DNA of 64,000 bases, from positions 1 through 64,000 of the forward strand of contig DATJPT010000002.1 in assembly GCA_035506275.1 (NCBI GenBank), in the 5' to 3' direction. The stretch's first letter is position 1. Each line of letters starts with the position of its first letter. The DNA is from Bacteroidota bacterium (GTDB taxonomy: Bacteria; Bacteroidota; Ignavibacteria; UBA10030; UBA8401). Below the pieces are notes generated by a model that was not told the DNA's origin, did no database searches, and worked only from the letters and a program-made list of their open reading frames with translations. The position numbers were made by a program, and so were the translations under genes. Below are positions 57,584 to 64,000 of the stretch, piece by piece.

Positions 57584-57903
57584 TCTTCACACTCCTTCCC
57601 TTCCCGCCAAAAAGCGGCGGGATCCGCAAGTTCACTTTCGCTCGCTGCCCCAGGCTCGCGGGTGATTTTGGAACTTCACCCAGCTGCTCAGGGATCTCGT
57701 ACTGAAAGATTGTTTGACCTATCATTCATTTCTCCAAAGAGGAAAAGGTTCCGAAGCGGCTCACGTACGGCATTCGCAGTTCGGACATTTGCCAAAGGCA
57801 TCACTTCGTGACCTGCCTGACCCATCATGAGGAGAGGCGAGAATGCCAGTCCTGCGCGTAGGATCTCTAAGCTGGGTCACCCCCAAATGCGCCGGTCATC
57901 CCG
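57584..57903. other. Intergenic region before K1
   Basis: 320 bp between the ABM-like gene and K1. It contains the kinase-start remnant at 57675-57725 with its own ribosome binding site, and the K1 ribosome binding site. A 51-codon frame that begins at the remnant ends at 57570, inside the K1 start region. Sequence from about 57726 to 57903 shows no gene. A promoter for the array may be here. Confidence 0.6.
57675..57725 (-). pseudogene. Remnant of a kinase gene start
   Basis: The 17 codons read MIGQTIFQYEIPEQLGE, matching the shared start of the array kinases, nearest K1 (MIGKTILQYEILEQLGE). In DNA 42 of 51 positions equal K1, with many of the differences silent. A GGAG ribosome binding site lies six bases before the ATG. 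After the glutamate the match to kinases ends abruptly; the frame runs on for 34 unrelated codons. It may be a relic of an eighth kinase or a partial duplication, and could still be translated as a leader peptide. Confidence 0.75.
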
Positions 57904-58650
57904 TTATTTGACGAACCATTCGGCCGTGAGACAACGGTACGCCGCCGATCTCACATCTTCGCTGGAAGCCAATGTGTGGGGGCCGCTTCCGTGAGCGATC
58001 TGCTGACGGACAAACGAGGGCAAAATCTTATAGACCGATTCGAGCAATTGATCCACCGAAGTGATTCCCGACGCCGACCCGAGGTCGACGGTTTCATCCC
58101 AGAACGAAACGATATGGAATTTATGATGCTCACGGACGAGGACGAGGTCGATGAACCCTTTGTGCGCCTCGTACTTCGGGTGGATGTCCGACGCGAATTT
58201 CGTTTCGAACGCGCTGCTTTGATCTTCCCTGACCGTGACCTCAAGGATGTGCGCGGCGAACGGCTTCGCTTTCAGCCGGCTGATGTTGTCGGAGCCGGCG
58301 ACCGAATCGTCGAAGCGCTCCACCGTCGGTTCGACCTTGACCGGCGTATATTCAAGCGAAAGATTCTCCGAAAGCTCGAGTTTCCACTCGGTCGATTCGG
58401 CGAAGAACGGACGGAGCTCGTCGACCAGCTTCCGGTACAGTCCGCTTTCTTCGTACTCGTTCGATTCCTTCCGCGAATTCCAGATCGTCAACGAAATACA
58501 CTCCTGCGCATTTTGCGTGTTCTGGAGGAGCGACGCGAACGCGCATCCGGGCGTCGAGCGGAGCGCGGAGAGGATCGAGTCGGCGTAGACCTGTGCATTG
58601 CGTTCCGATTCTTCAGCGCGGATTATATGTGTGACCATTCGCAGAAACAT
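57904..58650 (-). CDS. Two-domain ABM-like (dimeric alpha-beta barrel) protein
   Basis: A protein of about 248 residues with two repeated ferredoxin-like alpha-beta domains of the antibiotic-biosynthesis-monooxygenase (ABM) type. The first (about 1-85) has VTHIIRAEESERNAQVYADSI split across a helix, then GCAFASLLQN and SLTIWNSRKESNEYEESGLY. The second (about 130-215) has AHILEVTVREDQSSAFE and DLVLVREHHKFHIVSFW. Such domains often bind small quinone-like or haem ligands, or act as dimeric stability modules. The start is uncertain: ATG at 58650, ATG at 58638 and a TTG upstream are all in frame and none has a clear ribosome binding site. It lies between the phosphatase and the kinase array on the same strand. 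Confidence 0.7.
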   Translation of the reverse strand: MFLRMVTHIIRAEESERNAQVYADSILSALRSTPGCAFASLLQNTQNAQECISLTIWNSRKESNEYEESGLYRKLVDELRPFFAESTEWKLELSENLSLEYTPVKVEPTVERFDDSVAGSDNISRLKAKPFAAHILEVTVREDQSSAFETKFASDIHPKYEAHKGFIDLVLVREHHKFHIVSFWDETVDLGSASGITSVDQLLESVYKILPSFVRQQIAHGSGPHTLASSEDVRSAAYRCLTAEWFVK

Positions 58651-58695
58651 CGCTGCACCGTGCAAAGTGATGAGCTGCCGTGATGCGAAATGAAA

Positions 58696-59994
58696 TTACA
58701 TCACCCGTTTGATGACCATGATCGTAATATCGTCCGACTGCGGGTGAGCGCCGGCATGTTTTCGCACTTCTTTTACCACCGCATCGGCGATCTCTTCCGC
58801 AGTTCTGTTCTTCTGTTCGAGCAGCAGGGCCTGCAGGCGCTCTTCGCCGAATTGCTCCTGATTGCTGTTCATCGCCTCGCTCACGCCGTCCGATTGGACG
58901 ACGAGAAGATCGCCGGCATGCATGTCGATGCGCTCATCTTCGTACGCCGCCTGTTCAATGAGGCCGATCATGAGGCCCCCCGTTTTCAACCGCTGGATGG
59001 TATTGTCGCTCCTGATCAGAAACGGCCAGTCGTGCCCTGCGTTCGAATAATGAATGTAGTGCTGCTGGATGTCGATGATGCCGTAAAAAAGCGTTGCAAA
59101 TTTTTCGGGGCTCGTGCTCTCGAACAGAAGCTTGTTGGACCGGAGGAGGCATTCCGACGGAATCTGCGACACGAGCGTCTGCCCGCGAAGCGTCGCCTGA
59201 AGGTTTGCCATGAGGAGCGAGGCGGGCAATCCCTTTCCGGAAACGTCTCCCAGGCAGAGGGCGGTTCGTCCGTCGCTCTTGGGAATGAAGTCGAAATAAT
59301 CGCCGCCGATCGATTGCGCGGCGATCGTGCGCGCAAAAATATCGTAGCCGTGGAGTCCCGGATTGCTCCGCGGAAGAAGGTCCCGCTGGATCTTCGCCGC
59401 AAGGCCGACCTCCTGCTGCATTTTTATGTAGAGCTTTTCTTCCTCGATGAGCCGCGCGTTCTCGACGACCTGCGCGGATTGCGCGGCGATGATGGCGAGA
59501 AGACGCTGGTCGTCGGCGTTGAACGACTGCCCGTCCTTCTTATTATAGACGGTGAGCACCCCGCGCAGTTCGGATTTGACGATCAGCGGAACGCACAGGA
59601 GCGTTTTGATATTGCCGTCCCACTGCACTCCGCGGAACCGGGCATCGTTCGCCGGGTCGTCGACGCTCAGCGGCTTCTTGTTCAGATGCATCCACCCGAT
59701 CAATGCCTGGTGCATGTGGAACGCCGGAGCTCCCGCGGACGAGACCATCGTGCGGATCAGCGTCTTCATCGACTTCTGCTCGTCCTCCACAAGCGTCACG
59801 ACCCCCTGCTCGGCGTTGACGGCCCGAAGCGATTTCCGTATCAGCGTCTGCATGATCTCTTCGGCGTTCAGCGAGCCGCTGATCGCACGGGCAATGTCGT
59901 TGAGGATCGACAGCTCTTCGACGGCCCGGCGCAGCCGGCGCACTTCGTCCTGCAGTACATCTGCCGATTGAGGGGGAACCGGTTTATCAGCCAT
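58696..59994 (-). CDS. GAF-domain PP2C (SpoIIE/RsbU-type) serine phosphatase
   Basis: A 432-residue soluble protein. A short coiled coil (about 12-30) is followed by a GAF domain (40-178) and a PP2C/SpoIIE phosphatase domain (195-432). Metal-binding acidic residues are present: the GGDYFD region (D232), GDVSGKG (D250), SDG (D369) and the C-terminal SDDITIMVI (D421, D422). The helical linker with AAKIQRDLLPRS is the usual RsbU-type switch. Such enzymes remove phosphate from Ser or Thr, often of STAS-type antagonists, in response to GAF ligands. Being transcribed just before seven Ser/Thr kinases, it is the obvious candidate to reverse their action. No STAS or anti-sigma gene is adjacent. Confidence 0.92.
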   Translation of the reverse strand: MADKPVPPQSADVLQDEVRRLRRAVEELSILNDIARAISGSLNAEEIMQTLIRKSLRAVNAEQGVVTLVEDEQKSMKTLIRTMVSSAGAPAFHMHQALIGWMHLNKKPLSVDDPANDARFRGVQWDGNIKTLLCVPLIVKSELRGVLTVYNKKDGQSFNADDQRLLAIIAAQSAQVVENARLIEEEKLYIKMQQEVGLAAKIQRDLLPRSNPGLHGYDIFARTIAAQSIGGDYFDFIPKSDGRTALCLGDVSGKGLPASLLMANLQATLRGQTLVSQIPSECLLRSNKLLFESTSPEKFATLFYGIIDIQQHYIHYSNAGHDWPFLIRSDNTIQRLKTGGLMIGLIEQAAYEDERIDMHAGDLLVVQSDGVSEAMNSNQEQFGEERLQALLLEQKNRTAEEIADAVVKEVRKHAGAHPQSDDITIMVIKRVM

Positions 59995-60545
59995 GAAGAA
60001 GGTTTTCGGTAACGATGACCTGTGATCTCAAAAAAGCGATTTCGTCCGGCGTCCCGGCGAAGCGCTGTGCGCTAGAGATGAAGCAATTGGAAAATTTCGT
60101 GCGGACAATCAATATTTAAAAAATCCTGCAAAGAGGTTTCCAAAGCGGCCATTCATGCCTTTGGACTTATCGGGGGCTGCTGCACGCGGACCTACTACCG
60201 CATCACGTCGGCGGAATGCAACGCCGGAGAGAGAACGTTCCAGCTTCCGCGTCAAATTAATTTCTGCAATATGATTGTTGCGCGAACTTCTATTCGCGCA
60301 GATGAACTTATTCTTTTCAGAAGGAACGGCAATTGCCTGAAGATGGGATGAGCCGATTACGAGGATCCATTCTTCGTAATCGTGTTACGGCTCATTTCAA
60401 AAGTACTCTTTCCGGAGGGGATTGTCAAGGATTTGAGATGGTTTTGATTGGACTGCAAAGAGGAGAGTCATCGCGGAATCGGGATATCGCCGGTCCCGGC
60501 AAGAATGATGAAAAATTATACAATCGGCGAACGATTTCAGGCAAC
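59995..60545. other. Intergenic region without recognised gene
   Basis: 551 bp between the GH172-like gene and the phosphatase, both on the minus strand. It should contain the promoter of the phosphatase-ABM-kinase run. Plus-strand frames here extend into the GH172 gene and are shadows. No repeat copy was recognised. Confidence 0.45.
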
Positions 60546-62501
60546 TTACTTCCTCCTCGATGTGCTGTAGAGAACTGCGTCTTCCGGGTCGGCAATGCGG
60601 GCGAAGCAGCCAAATCCGCCGAGGTTATTCTCGACCTTCAACAAAAGCGTGTTCCACCCTTTTTCAAAGAGCGCTATTACCGTGTCTTGATCAGGGATCG
60701 CGGGCCTGTTCTTAATGAACCGGTAAATCGGCTCCCCATTGAGGGTCACCTTCACGCCGTCGTCGCTCCCTATCAGCAGCGGCAACGTTTGCGCGCGCGG
60801 CGAGTAAACATACGTTAGCGCATAGCCGACCGTCAGGTCGGAAGGATGGAATGTGCTCAAGTCCAGCAATCCATTTTTGCCGCACTTCGTCAGGCGCCAA
60901 CGAACTTCCTGTCCGTTTGCCCCCCGATACTTTTTTTTCAGATCGATTTCTTGTTCAGGCGGATAGACCACATCGATCCCGATTCGACCGTGCAGCGAGT
61001 CCTGCGGATTGGGAAATGGTCCGCACACATACCATGCCGGGACGTAACTTCGATATGGCTTCATGACGAAAGCATCGAGGCCGACGGCATATCCCGTCGA
61101 GGCCGGATCCTTTCCCTTCAGCGTGAACTCCAAGGCGATCTCCCCGCGAAGCGGACGGAGGTTTTTCAGGGTAAGTTTTCCACCGGGAACGATCGTCTCA
61201 TTATATCCTTTCACGATCGTTCTGACGACTCCCGCCGACGAAAGGGCGACATCGCCATACGATGGCCCCTTTGTGCAATAGACATCGACATCATACCTTC
61301 CTTCTTTTGCGGGAAGACGAAGAGTAAAGCTGTCCCCTTTCTTATGCCCTTCGACCTTCAATTGTCTGAACCCGCTCCAATCGGCTCCGTACGCCGACAT
61401 CTCCTCGACGGAAGAAGCCAGCGATGTTTGCTGGGGAGTCAGCGATTCGGCTTCGAGCGCGCCGTTCGGGACCTGGACCCTGAGAGGTATGCGGAGTCCG
61501 GCAGAAAGCATCGGCGCAAAAGACCGATGCGGCTCTTTCTGATACCAGTATGCTGTGCTGCTGTAATCTGCGATCTCTGTGTTCTGCGTACCGTGTTCGA
61601 TGAGAGCGCGAATCGATTTCTTAAACGGAATGCAGTCGAGAATGTGAAAACGGTACGCGGCGATCCGTCCTAGCGAATCGTCTTTGAGGATCAATCCATG
61701 GTACGGAGCGCTGTATTCTCCCTGATTGAAATACCATCCGCTGTTGAAATAATCTTCTGTCCCGGTCCCCTTGATCGACGCCTCCTTTTCGCCGTCAACG
61801 AAGATCATCTCATCCCCTTCAAGGAAACTGAGGCCGCCGTCGTAGCTCTGCATGTTCAGGTTAATTCCGACAAGGTGTCCTTCCCCTTCTGCTTCAAGAA
61901 CGGTATAATAATGGGACGGGTCCGTTCTGATCTCGCGGTGCCACGTCGCATGAAAATAGGCGACCGTCGAGTCCAGCGGCGCGGACAACTGATGGTAGTC
62001 GATGTGATAATAAAAATTGGGGATCGCCTGTCCTGTTTCGTTCACCGCTTCCACCCGCGCAGAAACATTGAACGGCATGGGGAAATAGCAGTAGTATCCG
62101 CCGCTCGACATTCCGATGAACGGCGTAAGGTATTGCTTGTACTGAAATCCGGTTCCGAAAAAGTCGCCGATCGGCACTTCGACCGACGGATCTTTTTCCC
62201 CGTCCCAATACATCCGGAGCACGATGTGACGCAGAAAATATTTGTCGGAGGATGAGATCGTCGTCCAGAACATCGTGATGACGCCGGGCCCTTTGATGTT
62301 TGCAAGCTCTGCCGCTGCTCCTGCGGGAATGGTGATGAAATCGTCGTTTCCCCCGGTCGTATCGCTGCTCGAAATTTGAATCAGTTTTCCCGATTTGAGA
62401 TACGGCAGGCGGGACGGTGAAAGGAGATTGTCCAGCATGGATTGGCCGGTTGCAATGGAGGCTGCAAATAAAAGAATCAGAAACGGGCGCATGAATTTCA
62501 T
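60546..62501 (-). CDS. GH172-type (DUF2961) glycoside hydrolase, secreted
   Basis: A 651-residue exported protein. A signal peptide (MKFMRPFLILLFAASIATG) precedes the DUF2961 core: VITMFWTTISSSD, the CDD-rich GEKDPSVEVPIGDFFG, and the GTGTEDYFNSGWYF segment whose glutamate is a likely catalytic residue. Known GH172 enzymes act on difructose anhydrides or D-arabinan/fructan-like substrates. After the core there are two further beta domains (about 380-500 and 520-651), the last with LIGSDDGVKVTLNGEPIYR, a carbohydrate-binding-like fold. Ribosome binding site GGAG. Its neighbour upstream on the same strand is a GH31 enzyme, so both may act on one glycan. No T9SS tail. Confidence 0.85.
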   Translation of the reverse strand: MKFMRPFLILLFAASIATGQSMLDNLLSPSRLPYLKSGKLIQISSSDTTGGNDDFITIPAGAAAELANIKGPGVITMFWTTISSSDKYFLRHIVLRMYWDGEKDPSVEVPIGDFFGTGFQYKQYLTPFIGMSSGGYYCYFPMPFNVSARVEAVNETGQAIPNFYYHIDYHQLSAPLDSTVAYFHATWHREIRTDPSHYYTVLEAEGEGHLVGINLNMQSYDGGLSFLEGDEMIFVDGEKEASIKGTGTEDYFNSGWYFNQGEYSAPYHGLILKDDSLGRIAAYRFHILDCIPFKKSIRALIEHGTQNTEIADYSSTAYWYQKEPHRSFAPMLSAGLRIPLRVQVPNGALEAESLTPQQTSLASSVEEMSAYGADWSGFRQLKVEGHKKGDSFTLRLPAKEGRYDVDVYCTKGPSYGDVALSSAGVVRTIVKGYNETIVPGGKLTLKNLRPLRGEIALEFTLKGKDPASTGYAVGLDAFVMKPYRSYVPAWYVCGPFPNPQDSLHGRIGIDVVYPPEQEIDLKKKYRGANGQEVRWRLTKCGKNGLLDLSTFHPSDLTVGYALTYVYSPRAQTLPLLIGSDDGVKVTLNGEPIYRFIKNRPAIPDQDTVIALFEKGWNTLLLKVENNLGGFGCFARIADPEDAVLYSTSRRK

Positions 62502-62877
62502 TGGAAAAGTCTCCAGAAGAATAACGGTTTTATCTAAGGCAGATTAAAGGCCTGTCCTTTCTTTGGTGCAAAAGAAAGCTTGCGGAATCGTCTCAAAGGT
62601 CCGAAGGACCCCTTCGGAGGATCCATTCGGGAAACCGCCAGCTTGTTCACCCTCTACGAGGCCGCAGACCTGAGCAAGTAACACCGACAAAGTCGGTGGA
62701 ACGTGTCTGGCTAAGCTATCCCTTTGGGAGAAAGGCGTGCTGCCATGTCCTTCGTCTCGTGCCGCTTTGCGGCGCTCGCTCAGGATGAACCGGTGGTTTG
62801 TTCACCTCAAGCAGAACCCCCGAACGAATGACATTGCCAGGCGCGTTCGGAGAGTCCTTCGCGATGCCTGACTCGCG
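62502..62877. repeat. Intergenic region with dispersed repeat elements
   Basis: 376 bp between the GH31 and GH172 genes. From about 62600 to 62810 it contains repeat blocks: GTTCACCCTCTACGAGG, CTATCCCTTTGGGAG and, at about 62751-62790, CTTCGTCTCGTGCCGC-TTT-GCGGCGCTCGCTCAGGATG given as two arms, which is the inverse of the nested hairpin at 16863-16909 with a different inner stem. No gene was seen. Confidence 0.65.
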
Positions 62878-64000
62878 CTATCGCAGAACGACTTCGAACT
62901 TCTTTCGTATGTCCTTCGGGGGGACTGTTATCTCAATGTCACCGGTACTTACGTCGCGATGCCACATTTCTGTCTTTGCTTTGTTCCTCAATGCATGGCC
63001 GTCAACGATAACGTCGTGCGGTTCGGGAAATCCGTGAAGCCGGAATATGTACGCCCTTCGTGCCGGCTGCCGATCATAGCTCCCCGAAGCCGCCCCGACG
63101 ATGATGCGGTATCCATCTCCTTCCTTCCCCGAACTGGAGATCGGGGTCCATGAGTATCTCCCCTGCAAATATTGAAGAGATAACCCGTCATCTTCATATA
63201 AATTGAAGTGTCCAGAATCCGGACCGAAGACTTGAACGATGAGGGTGTCCAGCGGCCGTTCATCGCCGTAGCGCATCTCTTTCTGCATCGGGATGACCGA
63301 GCCTGATTTTACGAAAAGGGGGAGCTCATTCACATCATACGATCGTTTGACGACCACTCCTCCCTCGATTTCTCTTCCGTCGGAGTACCGGATCCATTTC
63401 CCCGGCGGAAGATAGGTTGCTGCGATGTTGTTCGAATCGACAACCGGCGACACGAGAAAGTTATCGCCGAAGAAATATTCATCCGGATGCAGATACGCTT
63501 CCGGCGCTTCCGGATATTCAAGATAGAGGGGACGCATCAGCGGAAGTCCGTCGTCATGGGCTGCTCTCGCATACGTGTAGATGTACGGCAGGAGCTGCTC
63601 GCGCAGATTGAAATATCTTTGCGCGACGTCGATTCCCGTTTGACCGTACATCCAGGGCATGCGCAGGTTTCCGTTGGCAGGATTCTCATAAGCGCCGTGC
63701 AGACGCATCACCGGACTGAATGCACCGAATTCCAGCCACCGGCAATAGAGTCCGACGCCCAACGTATCCGCATGAAAACCGCCGATATCGTTTGAAACGT
63801 ACGGTATCAGCATGTTGCCGCCTCGCGCAGAGAACCCGACCTGAAACGCCAGCATCGGCCATTCCGAGTACGTGTCGCCGGTGTGAAACGCCGGGTAGCG
63901 CTGACTCCCCCATCCCGCATATCTGCTCAGGATCAGGCTCCGCTTCCCTGTGAGCTCCTGGGTAAAATCATAATAGAGTTTGTTCGTCCAGAGTTGATCA
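62878..64000 (-). CDS. GH31-family alpha-glycosidase, C-terminal part (runs off window)
   Basis: The frame is open to the window edge, giving 373 residues without a start; the internal ATG at 63855 is not the real beginning. The partial sequence has the GH31 features SLILSRYAGWGSQRYPAFHTGD, given as SLILSRYAG and GSQRYPAFHTGDTYSEW, and YVSNDIGGFH, where the aspartate is the likely acid/base. The nucleophile region lies outside the window. After the barrel come the usual proximal and distal beta domains (YFFGDNFLVSPVV, TYLPPGKWIRYSDG, SGSVIPMQKE). GH31 includes alpha-glucosidases and alpha-xylosidases; the specificity cannot be told from this part. It is upstream of the GH172 gene on the same strand. 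Confidence 0.9.
   Translation of the reverse strand, partial: DQLWTNKLYYDFTQELTGKRSLILSRYAGWGSQRYPAFHTGDTYSEWPMLAFQVGFSARGGNMLIPYVSNDIGGFHADTLGVGLYCRWLEFGAFSPVMRLHGAYENPANGNLRMPWMYGQTGIDVAQRYFNLREQLLPYIYTYARAAHDDGLPLMRPLYLEYPEAPEAYLHPDEYFFGDNFLVSPVVDSNNIAATYLPPGKWIRYSDGREIEGGVVVKRSYDVNELPLFVKSGSVIPMQKEMRYGDERPLDTLIVQVFGPDSGHFNLYEDDGLSLQYLQGRYSWTPISSSGKEGDGYRIIVGAASGSYDRQPARRAYIFRLHGFPEPHDVIVDGHALRNKAKTEMWHRDVSTGDIEITVPPKDIRKKFEVVLR

Noticed and set aside
58690-60012. 440-residue open frame on the plus strand
   Set aside because: Antisense to the GAF-PP2C phosphatase, rich in arginine as shadow frames are here, no ribosome binding site.

Overview
The window looks like a chromosomal piece of a Gram-negative anaerobe or facultative anaerobe of the Fibrobacterota-Chlorobiota-Bacteroidota (FCB) group, most likely Ignavibacteriota or a close relative. 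Four secreted proteins end in a type IX secretion (T9SS) sorting domain of the NYPNPFNP(S/T)T type, a PorV-like T9SS outer-membrane protein is present, and there is a TonB-linked outer-membrane receptor. Hanks-type kinases fused to PD40 propellers or TPR arrays are also typical of this group. Several genes have clear GGAG-type ribosome binding sites. No rRNA, tRNA, CRISPR array or transposase was seen.

Layout. 1-4.9 kb (minus strand): end of an exopolysaccharide region with a Wzc-like tyrosine kinase/chain-length protein, a short SLBB export protein, a NusG/UpxY-like antiterminator and the start of a secreted beta-helix protein, spaced by intergenic repeats. 5-9.6 kb: three tandem 175-bp repeats, a secreted propeller protein with a T9SS tail, a PorV-like protein and a PAP2 phosphatase. 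9.6-16.3 kb (minus): a seven-gene operon, hdrC-hdrB-hdrA-flxD-flxC-flxB-flxA, predicted to encode a NAD(P)H-linked, electron-bifurcating heterodisulfide-reductase-like complex. 17.2-20.4 kb: a CE15 glucuronoyl esterase and a GH30 xylanase, a plausible glucuronoxylan pair. 20.4-31.6 kb: mixed small genes, a DedA protein, a 1646-residue secreted repeat protein, and a short run with a PH-like membrane protein, a Bax-inhibitor-1 protein, a STAS-like protein and a small membrane gene broken by an in-frame TGA. 31.7-39.7 kb: TonB-linked receptor, a membrane protein, a DUF362 protein with a T9SS tail, a Gfo/Idh/MocA oxidoreductase and a metallophosphoesterase, the last two separated by hairpin repeats.

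39.8-60.0 kb (minus) is the most striking region. Seven large Ser/Thr protein kinases (702-895 residues each) lie head to tail with gaps of 3-135 bp. Upstream on the same strand are a GAF-PP2C (SpoIIE-type) phosphatase and a two-domain ABM-like protein. I number the kinases K1 to K7 in transcription order. All seven keep the catalytic residues. Their C-terminal halves come in two kinds in a symmetric order: PD40 propeller (K1, K2), TolB-like plus TPR (K3, K4, K5), PD40 propeller (K6, K7). Five have one predicted membrane helix; K4 and K5 have none. A short remnant of another kinase start lies just upstream of K1. This looks like an expanding kinase/phosphatase signalling island with interchangeable sensor domains.

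60.5-64 kb (minus): a GH172-type (DUF2961) glycoside hydrolase and the 3' part of a GH31 glycosidase that runs off the window. Many intergenic regions carry members of two dispersed repeat families, a CCTGAGCGAG...CGAAGGAC element and a GTTCCCA...TGGGAAC hairpin.
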